Below are positions 34,020 to 42,425 of a DNA stretch of 64,000 nucleotides, piece by piece (position 1 is the stretch's first letter; the number at the start of each line of letters is the position of its first letter). The translations under genes were made by a program, and so were the position numbers. The notes under the pieces are model-generated. The model worked only from the letters and a program-made list of their open reading frames with translations. It was not told where the DNA came from and searched no databases. Origin of the DNA: SG-bin7 sp964498095 (GTDB lineage: Bacteria > Bdellovibrionota > Bdellovibrionia > Bdellovibrionales > SG-bin7); assembly GCA_964498095.1 (NCBI GenBank), contig CAZCFY010000005.1, positions 62,001 to 126,000 on the forward strand. Reading direction: 5' to 3'.

Positions 34020-34797
34020 CCTTATACTCCCTTCCCTTGGAAGATTTATCTAAAAATGAGATCAAGACCTTCAACAACAAATTTATCTGTGATTGGCGCT
34101 GAAGAAAGAATTTTGCTTGAGTTGATTTTTTCTTTCCAACTCGTACCGTAAAAACTCTCGGATCAGAAAGAGAAAAAATATCCTCATCTGTATCATCATC
34201 GCCAACGTAAAACGCCGACTTTGTGTCCGACTTTATCATCAACTCCAAGAGTGCTACCCCTTTATGAGGGCCACCGCTAGGGATTAGGTTTACCACACAC
34301 TTACCCATAATAACTCTTGCCGACGGCTGGATATGGCCGATTGATTCTAGAATTAGATTTCTAGCTAATTTTTTCTGTCGCGATTTTCTATAGTGAATTG
34401 CCAGCGAAAAATCCTTGTCCTCTATTTCAACCCCAATCGGAATGTTTTTTTTAAAATTCCCTTCCAGTTGGGCTCTCCACAAAGCACAGGTTTTTCGAAA
34501 GGTATCAGTACTTAAGTTTTCCGGATGAATTCCCTCTAACCCATGGTTTCCCACCATAAATTTTACCGGATTTTTAATTTTAGACATAAGATCTCGCAAA
34601 CTACGACCTGATATTACGGCGACTGGAGCCAAATCGTTCAATTCAGCAAGAAGTTCCGCAGTCAATTTGCCAATGGTCGCGAGCTCCGGATCCGTTACAA
34701 TCTTGGAAAGCGTGCCATCAAAATCAAACGCGAAGAGGGTGTTGGTGAAGCAAAGCGATTCCAAAAGCTTCAGTCCGTTTTTAGATAACAGATACAT
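33997..34797 (-). CDS. otsB: Trehalose-6-phosphate phosphatase
   Basis: 266 residues, HAD superfamily: catalytic D25 and D27 in FAFDFDGTLSKIV, HGLEGIHPENL as the cap-domain entry, and GDDDTDEDIF as the metal-binding acid loop. This length and pattern match OtsB. It removes phosphate from trehalose-6-phosphate to give trehalose. otsA ends one base before this start, so they are coupled. The C-terminus overlaps the MarR gene by 23 bases. Confidence 0.92.
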   Translation of the reverse strand: MYLLSKNGLKLLESLCFTNTLFAFDFDGTLSKIVTDPELATIGKLTAELLAELNDLAPVAVISGRSLRDLMSKIKNPVKFMVGNHGLEGIHPENLSTDTFRKTCALWRAQLEGNFKKNIPIGVEIEDKDFSLAIHYRKSRQKKLARNLILESIGHIQPSARVIMGKCVVNLIPSGGPHKGVALLELMIKSDTKSAFYVGDDDTDEDIFSLSDPRVFTVRVGKKKSTQAKFFLQRQSQINLLLKVLISFLDKSSKGREYKVGLHRNI

Positions 34798-37044
34798 TTA
34801 TACCTCACCAGGCGATCTTAAACTTAAATCCGATTCGCCAAACTTACCTAAGAACCGATTGTGCTGACGGATACGGCCAGCATCAATCAACATTCTTCCG
34901 GCCCAGCGGTAAACATTAAACTCTTGAATTAATCCGCGCATCGTGCGCATACGATCACGCTGTTCGCTGGGAGACATTTCCAGAGCCACCTTTATGGCCA
35001 TTGCGCATTGATCAATATTATAAGGATTAACGATTAAAGACTGCGGAAGCTCTTTTGCCGCCCCCGTAAACTGACTCAAAATTAAAACGCCTCTTTCGTC
35101 GTCCCTGGCCGCAACAAACTCCTTTGCAACCAGGTTCATGCCGTCGTGGAGACTGCTTACAAAGCACAGATCTGATCCACGAAAATATTCATAAACCTGC
35201 TGTGGCTCCTGATGCTCAATTTTTAACAAAATTGGCACATATCCCTCTTTAGAATATTTAGAATTAATTTTTCGCGCTAAATCTCTCACTTGAGATTCAA
35301 AGATTTGATATTGCTCAATCGTCGAACGGCTGGGGGCAGCTATTTGGATAAATGTAAATTTCCCAATCCAATCTGGATTTAGTTCCAAAAATCTTTCTAC
35401 TGCCAAAAAGCGCTCTAAAATACCTTTTGTGTAGTCAAGGCGGTCGACTCCGACACCGATTTTCAAACCCAGAGGAAAACCATTAATCGTTCTTACTTGG
35501 TTCTGACACCCATCAACGGGCCTCTGACTTTTAACCCAACGAACGGGCCATTCAATCGAAATTGGATAACGATTTACGGCAGTAAGTTTTCCGCCATAAG
35601 AAATCGTCGAAACTTCACGGTCAATGCGGCACTCAATAAAGCGATCGACTGTATCGATAAAGTTATTACAATGAAATTGGGTGTGAAATCCTAAAATGCT
35701 ACTTCCAAGTAAACCGTCGAGTATTTCATCACGCCAAGGACAAATTCCGAAAGCTTCCGGATTGGGCCAGGGAATATGCCAAAAGGTAATAATTGTGGCA
35801 TTAGGAAGTTCTTTTTTTATTAATCGCGGAAGTAACGCCAAATGGTAATCCTGAACCAAAATTACGGGATCGTCTGTTTTCGCTTCTTCAACAACCGTCT
35901 GGGCAAATTTTTTATTTACTGCCACATATTGTTTCCAATCTTCACCACGAAAAATTGGACGAGTATGCGCAATATGACAGAGTGGCCAGATGCCTTCATT
36001 GGCAAATCCATAATAGTAACCTTGTTCTTCTTCTTTCGTAAGCCACACTCTGCGAATTTGGTAAGACGGCGAATCGGGCGGAACCTTAATGTGATCAAAA
36101 CTGTCCACGACTTCTTTGTCGGCATTTCCACTTCCGTGCGCAATCCAAGTTCCAGAACAAGCGCGCATCACGGGTTCTAAAGCCGTCACCAAACCGCTCG
36201 CCGGCAGCTGCACTTCAACTTTACCCTCACGAAAAGTATGGATATAAGGCTCGCGGTTGGAGACAATTAAAATCTCATCGCCAACCAATTCTTTCTGCAA
36301 AATTTGCTTAAGCGCCCGTGAGTTCCAATTTATCTGCGAATCATCACGGGCGCGGCGATCAGCTTCTAAATCCCGAACGAGCGCTCGGAGATCCTTGGCA
36401 ACAGGCTTTAATTCCGGCGTCACTGCTTGCGCTAATGGCTTTACCAGTCCTTCGCCCTTAATAATCGCTTGAATGCCCTTCACCCAACCACGCCAACTTA
36501 ACTGCGCGATTATCACGGTAAGCACTGACACAATTGCCGCGAGAATAAGAAATAGATAGAAAACGTAAGTCTTGGTATCGCCACTTCTTCTTTGCACAAA
36601 ACTCATGTCGTGAATGAGAATTAAGTGACCCAAAGCTTGGCCCTCGTCCTGAATGGACTGAAAAGAAATATGGAGTAAACCATGCGGAAAATTTACTAAT
36701 TTGTCGGCATCTTCATCTGAATCCAAAATTTCATTGCAGGTTAATTTCTCTGGAAAGGTTTGCGTTTTATGCGTTAACTTTTTACTTGTGTCGCAGATCC
36801 CTAAGGCATAAAGCCTTTCATCTTGGACCATACGGTTAAATAATTTATTAATTTTCGCCCCGGCATGTTGTTGAATATAAACAGCTAACGTATCTTGAAC
36901 GCTACTCCCAATAAGTTTAGTGCGCATGTCAAGATCGCGAGAAAACCAACGCAACGTCAATGAGTCAACCAAAGGAATGACGGCGTAAGCCGCAAGTCCC
37001 AGCACCAGAACAAGGGGTAAAATAAATCTCAGTGACAATCGCAT
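34798..37044 (-). CDS. otsA: Membrane-anchored trehalose-6-phosphate synthase with sensor and HAMP region
   Basis: 748 residues, about 250 more than usual for OtsA. An N-terminal span (7-27) and a second span (158-181) bound a 130-residue periplasmic domain with two Cys (84, 103). Residues about 182-230 read as a HAMP-like linker. The GT20 catalytic part starts near 255 (EILIVSNREP), with QDYHLALLPRL, HIPWPNPE, VGVDRLDYTKGI and LVAKEFVAARDDERGVLILS. It should make trehalose-6-phosphate from UDP-glucose and glucose-6-phosphate. The fusion suggests synthesis is controlled by an envelope signal. The ATG lacks a ribosome-binding site. otsB follows directly. Confidence 0.88.
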   Translation of the reverse strand: MRLSLRFILPLVLVLGLAAYAVIPLVDSLTLRWFSRDLDMRTKLIGSSVQDTLAVYIQQHAGAKINKLFNRMVQDERLYALGICDTSKKLTHKTQTFPEKLTCNEILDSDEDADKLVNFPHGLLHISFQSIQDEGQALGHLILIHDMSFVQRRSGDTKTYVFYLFLILAAIVSVLTVIIAQLSWRGWVKGIQAIIKGEGLVKPLAQAVTPELKPVAKDLRALVRDLEADRRARDDSQINWNSRALKQILQKELVGDEILIVSNREPYIHTFREGKVEVQLPASGLVTALEPVMRACSGTWIAHGSGNADKEVVDSFDHIKVPPDSPSYQIRRVWLTKEEEQGYYYGFANEGIWPLCHIAHTRPIFRGEDWKQYVAVNKKFAQTVVEEAKTDDPVILVQDYHLALLPRLIKKELPNATIITFWHIPWPNPEAFGICPWRDEILDGLLGSSILGFHTQFHCNNFIDTVDRFIECRIDREVSTISYGGKLTAVNRYPISIEWPVRWVKSQRPVDGCQNQVRTINGFPLGLKIGVGVDRLDYTKGILERFLAVERFLELNPDWIGKFTFIQIAAPSRSTIEQYQIFESQVRDLARKINSKYSKEGYVPILLKIEHQEPQQVYEYFRGSDLCFVSSLHDGMNLVAKEFVAARDDERGVLILSQFTGAAKELPQSLIVNPYNIDQCAMAIKVALEMSPSEQRDRMRTMRGLIQEFNVYRWAGRMLIDAGRIRQHNRFLGKFGESDLSLRSPGEV

Positions 37045-37053
37045 AATAATATT

Positions 37054-37082
37054 GTTATATTCTTACTTTACTTTGATATCAA
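37054..37082 (-). promoter_or_regulatory. Promoter TTGATA-N17-TATAAC for otsA
   Basis: -35 TTGATA and -10 TATAAC with 17-base spacing, on the minus strand. The -10 ends nine bases before the otsA ATG, leaving a leader of only two or three bases. The -35 lies inside a palindrome shared with the divergent GH15 gene. Confidence 0.55.
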
Positions 37083-37083
37083 A
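37072..37083. promoter_or_regulatory. Palindromic operator candidate TTTGATATCAAA
   Basis: A perfect 12-base palindrome between the divergent otsA and GH15 genes. It overlaps the otsA -35 and could overlap the GH15 -10 (TTGTTA-N17-GATATC). Its size and AT-rich form fit MarR-family operators, and the operon encodes such a regulator. Confidence 0.5.
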
Positions 37084-37098
37084 CGAAAATAGGAACTA

Positions 37099-38868
37099 AT
37101 GTACAAGTACGGACTTATCGGCAATTGTCAGGCAGCGGCACTTATCAGCGATGAAGGGTCTATCGATTGGTTGTGTCTTCCCCGCCCCGACAGCGCACCT
37201 GTATTTGGAAAAATGCTAGACCAAAGTGGCGGCAACTTTTCCATAAGTCCCGTAGGTAAATTCAAAAGTAAACAAAACTATATAACCAATACTAACGTCC
37301 TGGTTACTACTTTTTTCTGTGAAGACGGGACTGAGTTTCAGATTACCGATTTTACCCCACGCTTTGAACAACACGGAAGAATGTATCGACCGATGTCGAT
37401 TTTTCGAATCGTCGAACCAATTCGGGGTGCGCCGCAATTACGCGTCGTTTGCTCTCCTGTTTCTGGCTGGGACAAGAAGGCCGCAAACCCCATTCGTGGG
37501 AATAGTCATATAAAATACGAAATTAGAGGCGATACCTTAAAAGTTTTAACGAATATGCCCCTCACCTATTTCGGTGATGGAAGCAGCTTTACTCTCAACG
37601 ATAAAATTTATTTCGGCATAACCTGGGGATTAGGAATTGAAGACGATCTTGCGACTGTCGCCAAGCAATTTCTCGTTAAGACAATAAGTTATTGGAGAAC
37701 CTGGGTTAAGCATTGTTCCATTCCGACTCTCTACCAAAAAGAAACAATCCGCTCGGCACTTGTCCTTAAACTTCATTGTTATGAAGATACGGGAGCAATA
37801 TTGGCCGCTCTAACCACAAGTCTGCCGGAGGAAGTGGGTCAAAATCGCAACTGGGATTATCGCTATTGCTGGTTACGAGATTCCGCCTTTGTACTTTCCG
37901 CTTTTCATAACTTGGGACATTTTGAGGAAATGGAAGGATTTTTAAAATTTCTGTTCAATATAGGTCAAAAATACGAATACACGCAATCGCGCCTAAGTCC
38001 GGTGTATTCTTTAGATCAGAATCTTCCTTTGCCCGAAGCAGAGATTCAAAACTGGTCTGGGTATTTAAACTCAAAACCAGTACGCACAAATAATCAAGCC
38101 GCCGAACATATTCAGAACGACGTTTACGGCGAAATGATTTTGACGCTGGCTCCAGTTTTTTTTGATGAAAGATTTCAACACTTACGTACTCGGGCTAACG
38201 AGGAAATCTTACAAAATCTTGCCGAACTTGCCATTCGTAACATTGGAAAACCCGACGCCGGACCGTGGGAAATTAGAGGGGGCTGGCAAGAACATTCGTT
38301 TTCCAATCTCATGAATTGGGCTGGAATTGACCGCATAATTAACATTAAGAAACTAGGTTACCTAAAGAATTTTGAGACAGATCTACTTGAGCTAGCAAAG
38401 CGTAACTGCGAAGAGCGAATCCACGCTGCCGCAAAAAATGGAGTCTTACGAAACGGCTTTAAAGATGATACTTTAGATGCAGCGTTGTTGCTATTACCGG
38501 TTCTCAGGTTTCCTGATGACGACCTCTGTAAAAATACAATTTTAAGCATCCATAGCTCCCTTCAATTTTCTGACGGAAATAACTTTTTATATAGGTATAC
38601 TCGCACAGATGACTTTGGCGCGCCAAAGTCGGCCTTTATTTTATGCTCATTTTGGCTGGTTCAGGCTTTGTCAAAGGTGGGTGAAATAACTCTCGCTAAA
38701 GAAATTATGGACAGAACTTTGGAAGCTTCAAATAGCTTGGGTTTACTGTCCGAACATTTTATTCCCTACGAACGGCAACAAGTTGGAAATTACCCGCAAG
38801 CATATTCGCATGTTGGGCTTATTAACGCTGCCTTTTCGATTAGTCCACCGTGGTCGGAAGTTTTATGA
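37099..38868 (+). CDS. GH15-family glucoamylase/trehalase-like enzyme
   Basis: 589 residues. The N-terminal sheet domain starts YGLIGNCQAAALISDEGSIDW, the standard opening of bacterial GH15 proteins. The (alpha/alpha)6 barrel shows NWDYRYCWLRDS, PWEIRGGWQEHSFSNLMNWAGIDR (one of the catalytic Glu segments) and SEHFIPYERQQVGNYPQAYSHVGLINAA at the C-terminus (second catalytic region). Bacterial GH15 members next to otsBA may cleave trehalose or alpha-glucans; substrate is not decided here. AGGA precedes the ATG. It is divergent from otsA with a shared operator candidate. Confidence 0.85.
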   Translation: MYKYGLIGNCQAAALISDEGSIDWLCLPRPDSAPVFGKMLDQSGGNFSISPVGKFKSKQNYITNTNVLVTTFFCEDGTEFQITDFTPRFEQHGRMYRPMSIFRIVEPIRGAPQLRVVCSPVSGWDKKAANPIRGNSHIKYEIRGDTLKVLTNMPLTYFGDGSSFTLNDKIYFGITWGLGIEDDLATVAKQFLVKTISYWRTWVKHCSIPTLYQKETIRSALVLKLHCYEDTGAILAALTTSLPEEVGQNRNWDYRYCWLRDSAFVLSAFHNLGHFEEMEGFLKFLFNIGQKYEYTQSRLSPVYSLDQNLPLPEAEIQNWSGYLNSKPVRTNNQAAEHIQNDVYGEMILTLAPVFFDERFQHLRTRANEEILQNLAELAIRNIGKPDAGPWEIRGGWQEHSFSNLMNWAGIDRIINIKKLGYLKNFETDLLELAKRNCEERIHAAAKNGVLRNGFKDDTLDAALLLLPVLRFPDDDLCKNTILSIHSSLQFSDGNNFLYRYTRTDDFGAPKSAFILCSFWLVQALSKVGEITLAKEIMDRTLEASNSLGLLSEHFIPYERQQVGNYPQAYSHVGLINAAFSISPPWSEVL

Positions 38869-39011
38869 TTCAAAAAGAGGAACTACTCATACTAATTAAA
38901 ACCCTAATTGGATCTCATAAAACCTTTGGGAGTCCTTTGCCGAATTTATTAATTACTTTTGGTCGCGAGCTAAATAGTAATTGGGTTGCATATTGGATAT
39001 ATGGACACTAA
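38865..39011 (+). CDS. Possible 48-residue protein coupled to the GH15 gene
   Basis: ATG overlaps the GH15 stop as ATGA. The frame reads MIQKEELLILIKTLIG... to WIYGH and stop, with an N-terminal amphipathic helix and a Trp/Tyr-rich end. No homologue was recognised. The overlap is the only strong evidence; it could be a remnant of a degraded gene. Confidence 0.35.
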   Translation: MIQKEELLILIKTLIGSHKTFGSPLPNLLITFGRELNSNWVAYWIYGH

Positions 39012-39094
39012 AGAAAACAACTTTCAATTGGAAACGGTTTGGACAAACTCTTTGCTAAACTTAACGGCCCATACGAGGTCTCTTTAACCCCTCG

Positions 39095-40351
39095 CTATAA
39101 AAACCAGAAACAAAGAGCAGCAATTATTGTAGGAATTAGTGCCCCTTTTAATAGTAAGTGTGGACTAATTCCATCTTCTCCAAAGGACGAATTGAGAATG
39201 CCATAACCAGCGGGGTTAGGAGCATTTGCAATTACCGTAAGCCCTCCGCCAGCAACACTTCCCGCTACCAAAGCGTATTTTGAAGCCTCACTCAAACCCG
39301 GAACTTGAGAGCCAAGATAAGTCAGTGCCGCGTTATCGGTGACCGCGGTTAATCCCAACCCACTCGCAAACAAAGCAAAGCTATCAAGTTTTGTTAATAT
39401 AGGCTCCAACCACCATCTTTGTGGTCCACCTAAAACTACTAACCCACCTAAGAAAAATGCGACAAGTAATCCGTCACGAAGCTTTAGTTCGCTCTGATAT
39501 TCTTGGGTCACGCTTGTTAACCCCAAGAAAAATAGAAAAACTCCCGCAAAGGCCACCAAATGGTGCGCAGTCATCACAATCAATACCAAAAACAGAAGAT
39601 GAGTCAGCGAAACCCACATCGGAATTTGACGTTGAATGTCCTCATCTCTTTCGATAATAACTTTTGAAATTTCATCTCTAAATTTCCACGTAATCAGCGC
39701 CGTTGATAAAAGTATTGAAAGGACGGCCTTCCATCCAAACTGGATCAACATGTAAGTTAAATCCCAATTCCATTTCTTAGCGACCATTAATACAGGAGGT
39801 GCTGCAAATGGCGTAAGAGTTCCACCGATGGAGACGTTAACAAATAGAAGACCAATGGTTGCGTACATCAAATTTTGCGATATCCCCTTTTTATAAAACT
39901 TCCCTAACAAAATGAGCGCTGTTACGGTCATTGCCGCAGGTTCTGTGATAAAACTTCCAAGTATTGGACCAATCACCAGAGTCGAAGCGTAAAAAGCAAT
40001 AGAATATTTCACAGGAATAGATTTAGATATCACTTCAATCAACTTAAATGCGAGAGTCAGAATCGGACGAGTGGAACACACCACCATAATTACAAAAACA
40101 AACGCCGGCTCCGTAAAGTTTTGGGATTCTAAATAAGAGATGGCACTACTTGAACCCGAATAAAAAGCCAAAAATGCCAAAAAAATTGCGGCCCAAAACC
40201 CAAAAACCACCTCGACTTCGCCAATGAGATGAAAAAAGTTTTCAAGTGGCGACCCCTCAGGATATCTATGAGCAATATGCTGAAAGCGTTTTACTGAAAA
40301 CGTGTGAAGAATCGCTAAACTAAAGCAAATCGTTGCAACTAACTCGATCAA
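39095..40351 (-). CDS. Putative Na+/H+ antiporter (PF07399-like)
   Basis: 418 residues, about ten to twelve membrane spans. The segments EVEVVFGFWAAIFL, VVCSTRPILTLAF, GPILGSFITEPAAMTVTAL, VNVSIGGTLTPFAAPPVLMVA and AGSVAGGGLTVIANAPNPAG match the pattern of the putative Na+/H+ antiporter family found in many Proteobacteria and related to the ArsB/NhaD transporter fold. Start is TTG with GGAGAG upstream. Ion specificity is not established. It stands alone; a decayed region follows upstream on the same strand. Confidence 0.82.
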   Translation of the reverse strand: MIELVATICFSLAILHTFSVKRFQHIAHRYPEGSPLENFFHLIGEVEVVFGFWAAIFLAFLAFYSGSSSAISYLESQNFTEPAFVFVIMVVCSTRPILTLAFKLIEVISKSIPVKYSIAFYASTLVIGPILGSFITEPAAMTVTALILLGKFYKKGISQNLMYATIGLLFVNVSIGGTLTPFAAPPVLMVAKKWNWDLTYMLIQFGWKAVLSILLSTALITWKFRDEISKVIIERDEDIQRQIPMWVSLTHLLFLVLIVMTAHHLVAFAGVFLFFLGLTSVTQEYQSELKLRDGLLVAFFLGGLVVLGGPQRWWLEPILTKLDSFALFASGLGLTAVTDNAALTYLGSQVPGLSEASKYALVAGSVAGGGLTVIANAPNPAGYGILNSSFGEDGISPHLLLKGALIPTIIAALCFWFL

Positions 40352-40506
40352 GAGCTCTCCAATCGGTCTAGACTAACATTGATTACAAACTATAACAATC
40401 CAGGCTATACCAATAGTCTCATGAAAATCGCCACGCAATGTCGCGCCCGGAAGGCGCCCAGTGCCTATTCTTCTTTGAATTCCACAACTTTTTTGATACG
40501 CCCGTT

Positions 40507-40650
40507 AATAATCTATTTGGGCTGAAAATATAATTACCGCGCCACCAATAAAAACGAGCTCATCAGCCAGCTCCTCTAATTTGTTAAGACCAGAAAGATC
40601 GAACAGCTTTATTTCCCACTTTCAAACGTGATCTGCCTCTTCAAAATTTA
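40507..40650 (-). pseudogene. Remnant resembling a nucleotidyltransferase (AbiEii/MNT-like)
   Basis: On the minus strand the frame reads KLFDLSGLNKLEELADELVFIGGAVIIF before a stop, preceded by another stop. LEELADELVFIGGAV resembles the start of minimal nucleotidyltransferase domains found in AbiEii antitoxin-linked proteins. There is no start codon and the conserved Asp pair is lost, so this is a fragment. Family call is tentative. Confidence 0.35.
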
Positions 40651-40668
40651 CTGAGAATTCATTTTAAG

Positions 40669-40970
40669 CTAGCGAGCAATTATCAATAAGCCACCTGACG
40701 GAAGGTCCAAAATCTGATAGCGGTTCTGAAAATTGATTTTAAAATTATTCTTATGTTCAACTTTACTTATGTTAATATTGTAATTGTATCCGGCGTGGCC
40801 ATTGTAAACTATCACATCGCCCTCTTCGAGAGCCTTCTTAAAAAGCAAGTGAAACTGTTTGCTCTCGCCCCAAATAAACCGTAGCGAGAATTGGTTGTTG
40901 TCGTCAATTTGGAATTGAACTTGAAATAATTGAACCAAGACATCCTGAACAAAATGGAAGTCACGAAAAA
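40669..40970 (-). pseudogene. Remnant of a protein gene truncated at tRNA-His
   Basis: The minus frame contains KALEEGDVIVYNGHAGYNYNINIS and KINFQNRYQILDLPSGGLL, which look like parts of a larger conserved protein, but no start codon exists before the frame runs into tRNA-His. The part after RYQIL looks degenerate. The family is uncertain; a caspase-like or C25-like relative is one possibility. It and the remnant at 40507-40650 suggest a decayed island beside tRNA-His. Confidence 0.45.
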
Positions 40971-41047
40971 TGGGGTGACCGACGGGGCTCGAACCCGCGA
41001 CAACCGGAATCACAATCCGGGGCTCTACCAACTGAGCTACGGCCACC
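40971..41047 (-). tRNA. tRNA-His (GTG anticodon)
   Basis: Minus strand: acceptor GTGGCCG/CGGTCAC with C73, encoded CCA and the extra G-1 typical of tRNA-His. D-loop sequence TAGCTCAGTTGGTAGAGC, anticodon stem CCGGA/TCCGG with loop TTGTGAT, and T-arm around GGTTCGAGCC are all intact. Confidence 0.96.
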
Positions 41048-41153
41048 ACAAATTGGTAAGAAATAATTTATAAGTATCGATTTTATTTAAGGCAACGATT
41101 TTAAGCCCATATAGAGCCTTGCAAGAAAAAATGACGCGCTATGGACTGGATTT

Positions 41154-41170
41154 GGTGTCAGGCACCTTTT
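41154..41170. repeat. REP-like palindrome GGTGTCAGGCACC followed by TTTT
   Basis: A 13-base near-palindrome, equal to the reverse complement of GGTGCCTGACACC, ending in TTTT on the plus strand. It starts three bases beyond the stop of the FecR gene. Only one copy was found in the window. It could serve as a terminator hairpin or be one unit of a genome-wide repetitive palindrome family. Confidence 0.45.
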
Positions 41171-42356
41171 AATAGTCGCATTGTTTGACGGCGGGTTTAG
41201 CGCTATCGCACATGTCGTAATAAGCGGCAGGTAAGCGGGTTTCTTCGGCCCAGCGACCGTTGGCATTACAGCGTTTACGTACGCAATTTACGTTGGGTAA
41301 ATCCGTGCGGCAGCGCTTTTCTCCTGAGGGGTTATTTTCGCAAGTCCAAAGACACTGATTAAAATCCCCTTTGGGTGAAGCACAGATGTTTTTACCATCT
41401 TCTTTTGGCTGATCGGCAGAAGCAATGGCACGGTTGCTATCTTCCTGCATAAAGTTCGTGGAAATTTCTAGCTTCTGCAGTTCTTCCTGAGTCATTTTAA
41501 ATACCGGAGTCAAATATCCCTTGGCGACGAAGCTAGAAATATCACTTTCCGAAAAAACACCCGAATCCACTTTTTCGACTACAAAGCTGGCATAGGTGCT
41601 CGCCGGTACATGGATTTTTCTTTTCTTTTTCAGATCGCTTAATTCTACTTTCCCAGAAATAGTTTCCACTTTGGCTTCGACTTTATCGTCATCATTATAA
41701 CTGACGACAAAGTCAGTTCCGCGTACCCCAGCCACGGCCGTTTTTGTTTTAACTTCGTAGTAATTTTCGCCATTATAACTTTGTTTCACCGAGCTACGCA
41801 CTTTGCCGTAAATTAAATTTAACAGCGTTTTTTTGCTCTCCTTGGCGGGATCAAACTGCAGTTCTTCGATGGTCAGCTTCGAGTTGGGCACGAGATTTAT
41901 GATGTTATCATCTTTAAATTTAATTTTAATTTTTCCGTCAGCGCCCGTTTCGATGTAGTCCTTTTCGAAGATTTTAAAGCCGATTTTAGCGGCGTAACTT
42001 TTTCCCTGGCGCATAACCATTGTGGCCCCTTGGGCGACGACAACGATACCAATGGAATTTTTTACCGATTCTAACGCCACTGTCGTTTCTTCGACTTTAG
42101 GAACTTCTTTTTTTTGCTCAGAGTCTATGGCCGCAGGCTTGCGACAGCCTTTGGCGGCATCTTCAACCGGTGCGCAAACTGGTTTTTTACAGGATTTCAC
42201 CCGGTTACCGTTGTCACATTTTAAAGTATAAAATTTAATATCGACTTCGGTTTCGCAAGCACCGCAAGAGATAGCTTCGCAGTCACAGTCATTGGCTGAC
42301 CAAACAGGTAAAGTAATAAAAACTAATAATAATGATAAAAATATTCGGCTAACCAC
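41169..42356 (-). CDS. FecR-domain exported protein
   Basis: 395 residues with a signal peptide (LLVFITLPVWSA). A Cys-rich region (CDCEAISCGACE, KSCKKPVC) precedes a FecR-type sensor domain (about 100-250): IVVVAQGATMVMRQGKSYAA, DYIETGADGKIKIKFKDDNIINLVPNSKL, VRSSVKQSYNGENYYEVKTKTAVAGVRGTDF. The C-terminus has more Cys (ICASPKGDFNQCLWTC, NCVRKRCNANGRW). FecR domains usually bind extracellular partners, but no sigma factor is adjacent. GAGGA precedes the GTG start. Confidence 0.75.
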   Translation of the reverse strand: MVSRIFLSLLLVFITLPVWSANDCDCEAISCGACETEVDIKFYTLKCDNGNRVKSCKKPVCAPVEDAAKGCRKPAAIDSEQKKEVPKVEETTVALESVKNSIGIVVVAQGATMVMRQGKSYAAKIGFKIFEKDYIETGADGKIKIKFKDDNIINLVPNSKLTIEELQFDPAKESKKTLLNLIYGKVRSSVKQSYNGENYYEVKTKTAVAGVRGTDFVVSYNDDDKVEAKVETISGKVELSDLKKKRKIHVPASTYASFVVEKVDSGVFSESDISSFVAKGYLTPVFKMTQEELQKLEISTNFMQEDSNRAIASADQPKEDGKNICASPKGDFNQCLWTCENNPSGEKRCRTDLPNVNCVRKRCNANGRWAEETRLPAAYYDMCDSAKPAVKQCDY

Positions 42357-42425
42357 AAACGTCCTCGTAGTTAACTTTTCGGGATTTCTAAATTTTTACT
42401 AAAGATTAAATGTGGTACGTTGTAC

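Noticed and set aside
39001..39087. 28-codon frame MDTKENNF after the GH15 gene
   Set aside because: No ribosome-binding site and no known pattern; probably decayed DNA.
40669..41049. 126-codon protein reading through tRNA-His
   Set aside because: Its first 25 residues are the translation of the tRNA itself; only the remainder is a gene remnant.
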